DNA of 64,000 bases from Rhodospirillaceae bacterium. Its GTDB lineage: Bacteria > Pseudomonadota > Alphaproteobacteria > Dongiales > Dongiaceae. Shown one piece after another: positions 46,001-54,244 of the stretch. The DNA lies in contig SSEL01000004.1 of assembly GCA_008012315.1 (NCBI GenBank), positions 1 through 64,000 of the forward strand. Direction: 5' to 3'. The translations under genes and the position numbers were made by a program. Under the pieces are notes generated by a model. It did not search any database, had not been told where the DNA came from, and was given only the letters and a program-made list of their open reading frames with translations. The first letter of the stretch is position 1. Each line of letters begins with the position of its first letter.

Positions 46001-46246
46001 CAGTTGCTGTCGAAGATCTTCCATCTGGAAATCGACGACGTGGTACGCAAGCTCGGCATGATCTTTCCCAAGGTCGATCCGGTTAAGTTCGAAGGTGACT
46101 TTGGCGATGTGGCGACCTATATCGGCGATTGGCATCAGACGTATGAGCGTGAGCATGAGGTCATTTTCCAGCCGATTGCCGGTCTCTATACCCTGATCCG
46201 GCGTCTCAGCGCCGGCGTCATCCATTCGGTTGGCGCCCTGGGTTAA
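43082..46246 (+). CDS. ppc: Phosphoenolpyruvate carboxylase, divergent long form (1054 aa)
   Basis: The enzyme carboxylates phosphoenolpyruvate to oxaloacetate, the carbon-fixing step of the serine cycle. Start at 43082, GGAG about 7 nt upstream. The first ~60 residues are Lys/Ala-rich and absent from most relatives. The catalytic His block is VVTAHPTFSQS (H203). The usual GYSDS-x-KD loop is replaced by TGFSDAGRHLGQT and the FHGRGGSVGRGG loop by FDTHGESIGRGGHP. These changes mark a divergent alphaproteobacterial/methylotroph branch rather than the E. coli type. Allosteric control by acetyl-CoA or aspartate may differ. Location after mtkAB supports the call. Confidence 0.85.
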   Translation: MTERAKAKQTKAKARRIAKAPDGAKTSNMPKRIDLRGNTKKSKLVADSDRVLSALGPDLVPLKRVFPTQSNFDAVKVEGELEAAFNDLASLRDRNPFGNSVKLLALDIIKRLDKGSLTYGGIESLIQEMTVQAFQHRAERLQSYLGEGDDAKNAALLKQSIRRLAQPAAGVSGKRERKGNLRPFAEFKAILERELFGIVVTAHPTFSQSTGMMRVMAELAVTRNAEGKALTASERNRRLGYARVVEHRAPEKIDLTYEHVLSIEAIRNMQRAMRRVYDIVLDVAAELYPQEWESLSPKLLTIASWVGYDLDGRSDIKWSDTFCKRLKLQVLQLEQYLAAVQELRADLGREKQNVELSHLLELLESRLALAIKEASDEMDIFSSDDSATIEPWHEQVRRISKRMHDGRDLRLIDSEQLLELVRRALDLTGKPSVRRKLLILRAELGNHGLGMAHTHVRLNSVQIHNAVRKLIDMETEPGDPTRKRTYLASISRLLTDVRPMSISFASVMAERTSAKRLFMIVAQMLKYIDTTTPVRFLIAECEAPLTLLAALYFAKLFGVDHRLDISPLFETTKAFERGIRVIDECLQNPSFADYVRKRGRLCIQTGFSDAGRHLGQTVAAVSVEWLRLKLADLMRDRGFQDVEVVVFDTHGESIGRGGHPESFRARLEYVASPVSRHQFVKNGVRIKEEVSFQGGDGYLHFITPSIAFTSITRILDYVLEEPTDGVDTDPLYVAEEDFTKEFFITVRHFNEKVMDDPNYAVLLDAFGANLLFPSGSRALKRQHDGVSSRINLTHPTQMRAIPHNGILQQLGFLANTLGGIGQAIMRDPERFQRAYRNSPRMRRLLGMVEWAMEFTDLEALKCYIDLFDPGQWLSRAYQAKDPDRAAELRKVAELLEEEGLYEKLAKIYRVFQQDMLDLRDGLALVDADRPKISPEARFNLRVIHGLRIALLMRLFMLSTHIPDFSHQYDMTREQLLSKIFHLEIDDVVRKLGMIFPKVDPVKFEGDFGDVATYIGDWHQTYEREHEVIFQPIAGLYTLIRRLSAGVIHSVGALG

Positions 46247-46658
46247 CTCCCAGGACGCTCATCACGAGACGTTGCACGCCAGGAACCGCAAACAGGGTTG
46301 TCATCTGCTCTGTTGCCGGTCATCGCAGGCTCGCGGCAACAACAAGGTCGTCACCCCGGCCTTGAGCCGGAGTCCATCGTGGCAGTTGAAGATTGTCGGC
46401 TGCCCTACACCGCCTCACCCATGGACCCCGCCGACGAAGGTCGGCCTGCGCCGATGGGCTCAAGGCCGGGGCGACGATCCAGTTGTTCGCAAGGGCGCTC
46501 GTCATCGACACTCCCAGGACGCCGGCCGAGCGCCGGGTCGCGCCCTTTACGGTCCTCTTTTCCCGTGACGAGCAATGTGCTTGACTGCGCCGCGTTTTTC
46601 GCGACCGGGCGGCAATCTGCCATAGCCAGGGCGCGACATTTTGGAAGAGGGGTTGTGG
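46247..46658. other. Intergenic region between ppc and pepA
   Basis: It is dominated by an inverted repeat element (46350-46475). Frames here have no coding signal. The ribosome site GAAGAGGGG of pepA lies at the right end. Confidence 0.5.
46350..46475. repeat. Inverted-repeat element with GGCTCAAGGCCGGGG ends
   Basis: GTCACCCCGGCCTTGAGCC at the left is matched by GGCTCAAGGCCGGGGCGAC at the right (one mismatch) around about 88 nt. Inner segments GTCCATC... and ...TGGACCCC are also roughly complementary. Such GTCACCCCGGC-type palindromes are scattered through many alphaproteobacterial genomes between genes and are not mobile on their own evidence. Confidence 0.65.
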
Positions 46659-48170
46659 ATGAAAGTCGATTTTTTGCCCAAGGCGCCGTCGGAATCGGCG
46701 GTTTTTGTGGTCTTCGTTGCCGATAACCGCAAGCTGATCGGCCTGGGCGAAGCGTTGGACCGGGAGAGCAAAGGGGCTTTGGGCCGGGCCTTGTCCGCAC
46801 CGAAATTCACCGCCAAGCAGGGCCAGGTCTTGGATGTCCTGTCGCCGGCTGGGTTGAAACAGCGACGGGTGCTGATCGTCGGCCTGGGACAGGTGCGGGA
46901 GATATCGGTTCTGGCCGCCCGGGAAATCGGCGCGTCGATCGTCACTCATCTTCAGGCGGAGCATGAGGCTTCAGCCACACTGTTGCTTGACCTTCCAAAG
47001 GGAACGCAGCTTGAGGAAAGCAGCTTCGCGGCCAATCTGGCCTTTGGTGCGAAACTGCAGAATTACCGCTTCGACAAATATCGCAAAACCTTCCGGGCGG
47101 ACGAGCCGAAGCCGATGAAGGCGTTGCGCCTGGTGACGGCGGCGGATGCGGCGGCGAGCAAGGCTGCGAAGCGGCTGGATGCGGTGGCAAATGGCGTGGC
47201 CCTGGCACGTGATTTGACGAATGAGCCGCCGGTCGAAATCTATCCGGAGACATTCGTCGAACGGGCAAAGGAATTGACCAAGCTTGGCGTTCAGGTTGAA
47301 GCCCTGGATGAAAAGGCGATGGCCAAGCTCGGCATGGGCGGTGTGTTGGCGGTCGGCAAGGGGTCCAAGCGGCCGCCGCGTCTGCTGGTCCTGCGCTGGA
47401 GCGGCGCCAAGGGAAAGAGGAAGAACGAACGCCCGGTCGCGCTGGTTGGCAAGGGTGTTTGCTTCGATAGTGGCGGCTTGTGCATCAAGACCGGTGCGCA
47501 GATGGAGACCATGAAGGGCGATATGGCGGGCGGAGCCGCCGTGATCGGCACGATCCGCGCGCTGGCGGAACGCAAAGCGGCGATCGATGTGGTCGGTGTC
47601 GTGGCCCTGGTCGAGAATATGCCATCCGGCAGCGCCTTCAAGCCGGGCGACATCGTCACGACCATGGCCGGCAAGACGATGGAGATCTTCGACACCGATG
47701 CGGAAGGGCGGGTGATCCTGGTCGATGCCCTCTGGTACACGGCGCAGAAATTCAATCCGCGCTGCATCATCGATCTGGCGACCTTGACCTATTCGGTCAT
47801 GCAGGCGCTGGGCAAGTATTTCACCGGCCTGTTCTGCAATGATGACAAACTGGCGCGCGATCTATCAGAAGCAGGACAATTGGTCGGTGAGCGTCTGTGG
47901 CGCCTGCCGCTCGATCCGGCCTATGAGCAGGATCTCACATCCTCGATGGCCGATTTCCGCCAGTTCGCACCGGATGCCGATAAGGCCGATGCCGCTTATG
48001 CGGCGGCGCTGTTGCATCAGTTCGTCGATGGCCATAGCTGGGCGCATCTCGATATCGCCTCCAAGGAACTGATCTCCAAGGAGAAGCCGATGGTCCCGGC
48101 TGGTGGTAGCGGTCATGGCGTTGCGCTGTTGGAGCAATATATCGCCGGCTTGGAAGGATTGGACAAGTAA
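46659..48170 (+). CDS. pepA: Leucyl aminopeptidase
   Basis: This is a cytosolic M17 aminopeptidase, hexameric in its family, with two metal ions. The 503-residue protein has a variable N-domain and a catalytic domain with GKGVCFDSGGLCIKTG, METMKGDMAGGAAV, then DTDAEGRVILVDAL (the family's NTDAEGR signature with N to D) and DLATLTYSVMQALG. Start at 46659 with GAAGAGGGG about 7 nt upstream is preferred to 46641. A terminator follows. In some bacteria PepA also binds DNA at Xer sites; nothing here bears on that. Confidence 0.93.
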   Translation: MKVDFLPKAPSESAVFVVFVADNRKLIGLGEALDRESKGALGRALSAPKFTAKQGQVLDVLSPAGLKQRRVLIVGLGQVREISVLAAREIGASIVTHLQAEHEASATLLLDLPKGTQLEESSFAANLAFGAKLQNYRFDKYRKTFRADEPKPMKALRLVTAADAAASKAAKRLDAVANGVALARDLTNEPPVEIYPETFVERAKELTKLGVQVEALDEKAMAKLGMGGVLAVGKGSKRPPRLLVLRWSGAKGKRKNERPVALVGKGVCFDSGGLCIKTGAQMETMKGDMAGGAAVIGTIRALAERKAAIDVVGVVALVENMPSGSAFKPGDIVTTMAGKTMEIFDTDAEGRVILVDALWYTAQKFNPRCIIDLATLTYSVMQALGKYFTGLFCNDDKLARDLSEAGQLVGERLWRLPLDPAYEQDLTSSMADFRQFAPDADKADAAYAAALLHQFVDGHSWAHLDIASKELISKEKPMVPAGGSGHGVALLEQYIAGLEGLDK

Positions 48171-48197
48171 ACCGGCTTTCCTTTCGTTGTTGATCGA

Positions 48198-48237
48198 GGG
48201 CAGGGGATGCGCCGAGCGTCTCCTGCCCGATTTTTTT
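48198..48237 (+). terminator. Intrinsic terminator after pepA
   Basis: GGGCAGG and CCTGCCC close an imperfect hairpin followed by GA and seven T. Confidence 0.8.
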
Positions 48238-48249
48238 AGCCGCTATCCC

Positions 48250-48724
48250 TCAGCCGCGATGATCGCCGGGCAGCGGCAGGGTGCGCGGCTCGACGATGGT
48301 GGACTGCACCAGTGATGTCGTCGTCTGGCCGTAAGCGAGAAACTGGTCGAGTATCGCGTCCAGTTTGCCGAGTTCTTCGAGGTAGATTTTCAGGATGAAA
48401 CAATCCTCGCCGGTGACGCGATGGCACTCGGCCACTTGGGGCAGGCGCTGTGCGAGTTCGGCAATTTTCGCAAGTTTGCCGCACGAAGGCCGCAAGCGGA
48501 TAGCCGAGCGCCTGCGGTGAGATATCGAGGCGATAGCCCTGAATGATTCCCGCATCCTCCAGACGCTGCACCCGTTCGCGGACCGCCGGCGCGGACATGC
48601 CGATTTGCCGGGCCAGTTCCGATATCCCGATGCGCGGATCGTCGCGCAGCAATCGCAACAGCCTGACATTGCGGCTATCCCGCAGGATTTCGGGAAGTCG
48701 AAGCGACGGAATTGGAAGGGACAT
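48250..48724 (-). pseudogene. Lrp/AsnC-family regulator, frameshifted
   Basis: The N-terminal helix-turn-helix is in one frame from ATG 48724 (LRLLRDDPRIGISELARQIG, SAPAVRERVQRLEDAGIIQG, YPLAAFVR). The C-terminal ligand domain is in another (KIAELAQRLPQVAECHRVTG, EDCFILKIYLEELGKLDAIL), ending at 48250. The two join near 48475-48485. Compared with relatives, about six to eight residues between FVR and KIAEL are missing, so a small deletion that was not a multiple of three is likely. Read alone, the N-terminal frame continues into nonsense to 48236. It is divergent from the EamA exporter, a common pairing of Lrp regulator and amino-acid exporter. A sequencing error cannot be excluded. Confidence 0.75.
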
Positions 48725-48816
48725 GGGCCATCTCCTTTCCGGTTTGAAGGTTTCCCGATCATCCTGCCGTCAGGTCGACATGTACAGTCTCGACGGGGGC
48801 TGCCTAATCTGGCTTC

Positions 48817-49731
48817 ATGTCAGGCGAGCGCAACGTTCTGGCCGGTGACGGTCCCGGTCGACAAAGCTCCGTCGATGGTGGGGCGGACAGTCGTGCTACT
48901 GCCGCCATTCGCGTGCCGCCGCATGTCTTCTTCCTGGTCAGTGCGGTCTTCCATTATCTCGGTCCGGCCTGTGCCGTTTTGTTGTTCGCGCAGATCGAGC
49001 CCCTGGGTGTTGCCTGGCTGCGGATCACAACAGCCGCCGTGATATTCGGTTCATGGTGCCGGCCATGGCGCCTGATGCGGCGTCTTCAATCCCGTGACCT
49101 TTACATCATTCTTGCGCTGGGTTGTGTCCTGGCGGCGATGAATATGTGTTTCTACATCGCCATCGATCATCTGCCGCTTGGCACGGTCGGCGCGATCGAG
49201 TTTCTCGGTCCCGTCGCTTTGGCGGCAAGCGGCGCCCGGCATTGGCGCAATATTGCCGCGCTGATGTTCGCCATTGGCGGCGTCTATCTGCTAACGGACA
49301 TCCGGCTTGCCCATGACGCGATCGGCTATCTATTCGCTTTCGCCAATTGCGCTCTTTTCACGCTCTATATCATGTTGGGGCATCGGATCGCGAAGGCAGG
49401 CGGCAGCAGTATCGATCGCCTCGCCTTGGCAATGCTGATCGCCATGATTGCCGGATTACCCTTCGGCATCGTGGATGCCCTGCCGGCCCTCCATGCCCTG
49501 CCGCTCTTCCTGGCGGCACTTGGCGTTGGCGTGGCCTCGTCCGTCATTCCCTATGTTTGCGATCAACTGGCCATGGCGCGATTGCCGCGTGCGACCTTTG
49601 CCCTGTTCCTTGCGCTTTTGCCGGCATTCGCATCTCTCATCGGGGCGCTCGTCCTGCGGCAGATACCGAGCCTGAGCGAGGCGGCGGGGGTTGGATTTGT
49701 CATCGCCGCGGTGTTTTTGCATCGACCCTGA
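48817..49731 (+). CDS. EamA/DMT-family exporter, RhtA-like
   Basis: The 304-residue inner-membrane protein has ten hydrophobic segments in two EamA repeats (residues ~35-165 and ~170-300), including HYLGPACAVLLFAQIEPLGV and TVGAIEFLGPVALAAS. RhtA-type members export threonine and homoserine or other amino acids. The N-terminal ~35 residues are polar and weakly conserved, so a later start is possible. The frameshifted Lrp gene lies divergently 92 nt away and was probably its regulator. Confidence 0.82.
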   Translation: MSGERNVLAGDGPGRQSSVDGGADSRATAAIRVPPHVFFLVSAVFHYLGPACAVLLFAQIEPLGVAWLRITTAAVIFGSWCRPWRLMRRLQSRDLYIILALGCVLAAMNMCFYIAIDHLPLGTVGAIEFLGPVALAASGARHWRNIAALMFAIGGVYLLTDIRLAHDAIGYLFAFANCALFTLYIMLGHRIAKAGGSSIDRLALAMLIAMIAGLPFGIVDALPALHALPLFLAALGVGVASSVIPYVCDQLAMARLPRATFALFLALLPAFASLIGALVLRQIPSLSEAAGVGFVIAAVFLHRP

Positions 49732-50022
49732 TACCCGTTTCCTCAGGTGCTGAATCCTCAAATCTTGGCAATGATGTCTCAGCCCGCTCCGGCGCTGTGA
49801 CCACCAATTCCCATCTGCCGTCAAAAATAGCGGAACAGCGACTGACTGTCGCTAACGGTACATTATGTGTCTCTATGGGAAAGTGTGTGTTGCAAAATGT
49901 GGCAATCTAGTGAAATATGATGATGTCATTAATTGACAACAGAAGTGTCATCGGAGTGTCCCGATCCTCGACGAGGTTAGGGCCGCCCGCAAAGGCACCG
50001 CTCAATCTGGAGGCAAACAAAC
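49732..50022 (+). promoter_or_regulatory. Upstream region of the aep operon with palindromes
   Basis: TGTCA-TTAAT-TGACA (49924-49938) is a perfect 15-nt palindrome with a further TGTCA at 49947. A hairpin AGCGAC/GTCGCT lies at 49837-49853. The first is a candidate operator for aepX; the second may end the exporter transcript. A TTGACA within the palindrome could serve as -35. Confidence 0.45.
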
Positions 50023-51072
50023 ATGACGTCGACCCACCAATTTCTCCGCCGTCTCGGTGGTCTCACCCTGGGAGCCGTGACCGCATTGACCGTTCTCAGC
50101 GCGGGCGCGCAGGCTGAAACGGTTCTGAAGGTTTATACGGCGCTCGAAGAAGAACAGATGCCGGTTTACAAGGCGGCCTTCGAGAAGGCCAATCCCGACA
50201 TCAAGATCGAATGGCAGCGCGATTCCACCGGCGTCATCACGGCGCGTCTGCTGGCGGAAAAGGATAACCGTCAGGCGGATATCGTCTGGGGCCTGGCGGC
50301 GACCAGCTTGATGCTGCTGGACAAGCAGGGCATGCTGGAGCCCTACAAGCCGCAAGGTTTCGATCAGATCAAAGATCTCTTCAAGGATACGCGGACCGAT
50401 AAGCCGACCTGGGTTGGAATGGATGCTTGGGCGGGCGCGCTTTGCTATAATACGGTCGAAGGTGAAAAGGCCGGCGTGACGAAGCCTGAATCCTGGGCCG
50501 ATCTGCTGAAGCCGGAATATAAAGGCCATATCGCCATGCCGAATCCCGGCTCTTCTGGTACTGGCTTTTTGGACGTTGCGGCGTGGTTGCAGATGATGGG
50601 CGAGAAGGGCGGTTGGGATTACATGGATAAGCTCCATGAAAACATTGCCGCCTATCTCCATTCCGGCTCGAAGCCCTGCAAGGCGGCAGCGGCCGGCGAA
50701 TATATCGTTGGTATTTCCTTCGCCTATCCCGGCGTCCAGTTGAAGAATCAGGGCGCCCCGGTTGAGGTAATCTTGCCGAAGGAAGGCATCGGCTGGGACA
50801 TGGAAGCCACCGGCATCATGAAGGGCACCAAGAATCTGGAAGCCGCCAAAAAGCTGGCCGATTTTGCCGCGAGTGCCGACGCGAACAAGCTTTACAACGA
50901 CTCCTACCAAGTTCTTGCCCGCAAGGATGTCGAGGCCAAGGTACCGGAAAACTACCCGGCTGATGAAGCCAATAAGCTGATCAAGAACGACTTCTATTGG
51001 GCAGCGGATCATCGCGATACCATTCTCGCCGAATGGCAGAAGCGCTACGGCTCAAAGGACGCGCCGAAGTAA
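50023..51072 (+). CDS. aepX: 2-aminoethylphosphonate ABC transporter, substrate-binding protein
   Basis: The 349-residue periplasmic protein has a signal peptide (LGGLTLGAVTALTVLSAGAQ, cleavage AQA-ETVL). The fold is of the iron/putrescine-type class (VLKVYTALEEEQMPVYKAAF, ADIVWGLAATSLMLLDKQGM, AMPNPGSSGTGFLDVAAWLQ, GISFAYPGV). That pattern matches the AEP-binding AepX/PhnS2 group. A GGAGG-containing ribosome site lies upstream. aepV and aepW follow, and the catabolic genes phnW-phnA-phnY lie 9 kb further, so AEP is the likely ligand. Confidence 0.88.
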   Translation: MTSTHQFLRRLGGLTLGAVTALTVLSAGAQAETVLKVYTALEEEQMPVYKAAFEKANPDIKIEWQRDSTGVITARLLAEKDNRQADIVWGLAATSLMLLDKQGMLEPYKPQGFDQIKDLFKDTRTDKPTWVGMDAWAGALCYNTVEGEKAGVTKPESWADLLKPEYKGHIAMPNPGSSGTGFLDVAAWLQMMGEKGGWDYMDKLHENIAAYLHSGSKPCKAAAAGEYIVGISFAYPGVQLKNQGAPVEVILPKEGIGWDMEATGIMKGTKNLEAAKKLADFAASADANKLYNDSYQVLARKDVEAKVPENYPADEANKLIKNDFYWAADHRDTILAEWQKRYGSKDAPK

Positions 51073-51163
51073 TCGGCCGACAGCGAACCGATGGGAGTGA
51101 TCGCGGCCATCCGGCCGTGATCATTCTCATTGCTACTATGTCTCCTGTTGAAAGAGGTGAGGG

Positions 51164-52261
51164 ATGGCCGAGCCTTCCGCGCGCAAGCTCTATTTGCACA
51201 TAGATAGCATAAGCAAGTCATTCGGATCGTTTCAGGCGCTGAAATCGATCTCGCTTGATATCTATGAAGGCGAGTTCGTTTGCTTTCTCGGGCCTTCGGG
51301 TTGCGGCAAGACCACGCTGCTCAGGGCAATCGCCGGTCTCGACATTCAGACGAGCGGCCGGATCGAGCAGGGCGGGCGGGATATTTCCGCCTTGCCGCCG
51401 TCGAAGCGGGATTTCGGCATCGTTTTCCAATCCTACGCCCTGTTTCCCAATCTGACGGTGGCCGAGAATATCGGCTATGGCCTGGTCAATACCGGCAAGC
51501 GTCGCGCCGAGGTGCAGGGCCGCGTCACCGAATTGCTGAACATGGTCGGCCTGGAGGGGCAGGAGCGCAAATATCCGATGCAACTGTCGGGCGGCCAGCA
51601 GCAGCGTGTCGCCCTGGCCCGCGCCATCGCCATGTCGCCCGGCCTGCTGCTGCTCGATGAGCCGCTTTCCGCCCTGGATGCGCGGGTGCGCCTGCATCTG
51701 CGCACCGAATTGAAGCATCTGCAGCGGCAGCTTGGGATCACGACGATCATGGTCACCCACGATCAGGAAGAGGCCCTGGCCATCGCCGATCGAATCGTCG
51801 TCATGAATCACGGTGTCATCGAACAGATTGGTACGCCGGAGGAAATTTACCGGCACCCGACGACGCCTTTCGTCGCTTCTTTCGTCGGCCAGATGAATTT
51901 CTTCAAGGCGGCTGCCTCGGATGTCGGTGGATTGCGCATCGGCAATATCGATATCGTCGCTCCCGATGCGTCGGGATGCGGGGACGGGGAGTTCCACCTT
52001 TGCCTGCGGCCCGAAGACGTACAGGTTCGTGGCATTCGTCCCGATCAGGGGAATGTTTTCGAGGCGCGCATCGAGGAACTGGAATTCCTGGGATCGTTCT
52101 GCCGTGCGCAATTATCCGCCTTGCAGGATGAAGCGGTCCGCTTCCAGGCGGATTTTTCCATCAATGCCATGCGCGATCTCGAGTTGGTACCGGGTCGCAG
52201 CTTGTCGGTTGCCCTGCCGCAGGATCGGCTGCGCGTCTTCACATCCGATCGACACCGATAA
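51164..52261 (+). CDS. aepV: 2-aminoethylphosphonate ABC transporter, ATPase
   Basis: The 365-residue ATPase has Walker A at residues 43-51 (GPSGCGKTT), the Q-loop FQSYALFPNLTV, signature LSGGQQQRVALARAIA, Walker B LLLDEPLSALDARVR and the switch His in VTHDQEEA. A TOBE-like domain follows from ~245 (LRPEDVQVRGI). It energises import through AepW. The ATG at 51164 has AAAGAGGTGAGGG upstream. It starts 91 nt after aepX and is followed by aepW 14 nt downstream, so all three are one operon. Confidence 0.9.
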   Translation: MAEPSARKLYLHIDSISKSFGSFQALKSISLDIYEGEFVCFLGPSGCGKTTLLRAIAGLDIQTSGRIEQGGRDISALPPSKRDFGIVFQSYALFPNLTVAENIGYGLVNTGKRRAEVQGRVTELLNMVGLEGQERKYPMQLSGGQQQRVALARAIAMSPGLLLLDEPLSALDARVRLHLRTELKHLQRQLGITTIMVTHDQEEALAIADRIVVMNHGVIEQIGTPEEIYRHPTTPFVASFVGQMNFFKAAASDVGGLRIGNIDIVAPDASGCGDGEFHLCLRPEDVQVRGIRPDQGNVFEARIEELEFLGSFCRAQLSALQDEAVRFQADFSINAMRDLELVPGRSLSVALPQDRLRVFTSDRHR

Positions 52262-52275
52262 GGGCGGAGAGCGTC

Positions 52276-54015
52276 ATGGCTGAGATCACGATGACCGCGC
52301 CCCGCGCGCGCCAGGCGGAGATGGCCGAAGGCAAGAAGCCGCCGATCATTCGTCCCAAGGCCAGCGGCGACGACCTGATCATGCGCGGCTGCCTCGTCGT
52401 GGTGGGTGTCTTCTTTCTGGTCACGGTGGTCCTGCCGCTTTATGCGCTGCTCAAGAAATCCGTCGAGGACGCCAATGGCGGATTCATCGGCCTGGCGAAT
52501 TTCGCTGCCTATTTCCAGGATCCGGCGCTGACGCAATCGCTGCAGAATACCGTTTCGATGGCCGTGATCAGCACGATTCTGACGCTGAGCTTGGCCTTCG
52601 GCTATGCCTATGCCCTGACCAGGTCATGCATGCCAGCGCGCGGTCTGTTCAAGGCCATCGCTCTCATCCCGTTATTGGCGCCGTCCCTGCTTCCCGGTCT
52701 GGCGCTCGTCTATCTGTTCGGCAATCAGGGCGTGCTGAAATCACTGTTATTCGGCGAGACCATCTATGGACCGATCGGGATCATCATCGGCGAAGTGTTC
52801 TTTGCCTTTCCTCATGCGTTGATGATTCTGGTAACGGCATTGTCGATGGCGGATCAGCGCCTCTATGAAGCGGCGGACGCCTTGCGCGCAAAGCCGATGA
52901 AGACGTTCTTTTCCGTTACCCTGCCGGGCTGCAGATATGGCCTGATCAGCGCGGCTTTCGTTATTTTCACCCTGGTCTTCACCGATTTCGGCGTGCCGAA
53001 GGTGATCGGCGGCGAATACAATGTGTTGGCGACCGACGTTTACAGGCAGGTGATCGGCCAGTTCAATTTCCACATGGGGGCGGTTGTCGGCCTCATCCTG
53101 ATGTTGCCGGCCGTCGTTTCGTTCTTCGTCGACCGCCTTGTGCAGCGGAAGCAGGTGGCCTTGCTGACGGCTCGGGCGGTGCCGCTGACGCCGAAGCCCC
53201 GGACGCTCATCGACGGTTTCTGCCTGGTGCTTTGCCTGGTCGTTTCGATGTTCCTGCTGGCGATCCTTGGCATGGCCGCTTTCGGCAGCTTCATCAAATT
53301 CTGGCCTTACAATCTGACCCTGACGTTGTCCAAGTATGATTTCGGTGCGCTGGGTACCGGCGGGTGGGGCGACTATTTCAACAGCCTGCGCATGGCTGCC
53401 CTGGTTGCCGTCATCGGCACGACGATCGTTTTCGTCAACGCCTATATGGTGGAGAAGAGCAACGGTTTCCGTTGGGGCCGCAACCTGATCCATTTTTTCG
53501 CCATGGTGCCGCTGGCGGTGCCGGGTATCGTGCTTGGCCTTGCCTATATCTTCTTCTTCAACGCACCGAATAACCCGCTGAATTTCATCTACACCACCAT
53601 GACCATCCTGGTGGTGAATACGATTACGCACTTTTACACCGTCTGCCATTTGACCGCGCTAACCGCGTTGAAACAGGTCGATGCGGAATTCGAAGCGGTT
53701 TCAGCATCGTTGAAGGTGCCTTTCTACAAAACCTTCTGGCGGGTCACGGTGCCGGTCTGCCTGCCGGCCATCGTCGATATCGGCATCTATTACTTCGTCA
53801 ATGCCATGACCACGGTTTCCGCTGTGATCTTCCTCTATTCCAGCGAGACCAAGCTGATGTCGATCTCGGCGTTGAATACCGAGGATGCCGGCAACACGGC
53901 GCAAGCCTGCGCCATGGGCATGACGATCGTTGCCACTTCCGCGATTTTACGCGGCATCCAGGCATTGCTGGCAAAACGCCTGCAACGTCGCAGCCAGGCT
54001 TGGCGCACGCGCTGA
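52276..54015 (+). CDS. aepW: 2-aminoethylphosphonate ABC transporter, fused permease
   Basis: The 579-residue inner-membrane protein contains two MetI-like permease halves of about six helices each (first helix MRGCLVVVGVFFLVTVVLPL; EAA loops MADQRLYEAADALRAKPMKT and LKQVDAEFEAVSASLKVPFY). Fusion of both halves is normal in this family (PhnU2/AepW). The N-terminal ~30 residues are cytoplasmic and charged. It forms the channel for AEP with AepV. A weak hairpin without T-run (54027-54044) follows the stop. Confidence 0.9.
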   Translation: MAEITMTAPRARQAEMAEGKKPPIIRPKASGDDLIMRGCLVVVGVFFLVTVVLPLYALLKKSVEDANGGFIGLANFAAYFQDPALTQSLQNTVSMAVISTILTLSLAFGYAYALTRSCMPARGLFKAIALIPLLAPSLLPGLALVYLFGNQGVLKSLLFGETIYGPIGIIIGEVFFAFPHALMILVTALSMADQRLYEAADALRAKPMKTFFSVTLPGCRYGLISAAFVIFTLVFTDFGVPKVIGGEYNVLATDVYRQVIGQFNFHMGAVVGLILMLPAVVSFFVDRLVQRKQVALLTARAVPLTPKPRTLIDGFCLVLCLVVSMFLLAILGMAAFGSFIKFWPYNLTLTLSKYDFGALGTGGWGDYFNSLRMAALVAVIGTTIVFVNAYMVEKSNGFRWGRNLIHFFAMVPLAVPGIVLGLAYIFFFNAPNNPLNFIYTTMTILVVNTITHFYTVCHLTALTALKQVDAEFEAVSASLKVPFYKTFWRVTVPVCLPAIVDIGIYYFVNAMTTVSAVIFLYSSETKLMSISALNTEDAGNTAQACAMGMTIVATSAILRGIQALLAKRLQRRSQAWRTR

Positions 54016-54139
54016 ATGAAAGGGCGCCCGGCTTTCACGCCGGGGGTTTCTCCGTCGGTAACCGAATCGCGACTTGCCGAATTTGCGACCATCATCCCCA
54101 TCTCAGTGACGTGATTGCGATCTTTACCTCTCATCAGGG

Positions 54140-54156
54140 AAAATGTGTTACATTTT
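54140..54156. promoter_or_regulatory. Palindrome upstream of the Na/Pi transporter gene
   Basis: AAAATGT-GTT-ACATTTT is a perfect 7-bp inverted repeat about 90 nt before the gene, placed like an operator. Confidence 0.4.
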
Positions 54157-54188
54157 AGTGACGGTATTGGCGCGTTCTGGGGCATTTA

Positions 54189-54239
54189 ATGGCAGATATT
54201 GATATCTTCCTGTCTGGCCCGGCGGTTGTTTCGAGGTAA
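54189..54239 (+). CDS. Possible 16-residue leader ORF
   Basis: ATG to TAA encodes MADIDIFLSGPAVVSR and ends 5 nt before the next ATG, over the Shine-Dalgarno AAGAGGA of the transporter gene. Its own ribosome site (GGGG, 8 nt upstream) is modest. If translated it would couple to the transporter gene. Reported as a candidate only. Confidence 0.2.
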   Translation: MADIDIFLSGPAVVSR

Positions 54240-54244
54240 GAGGA

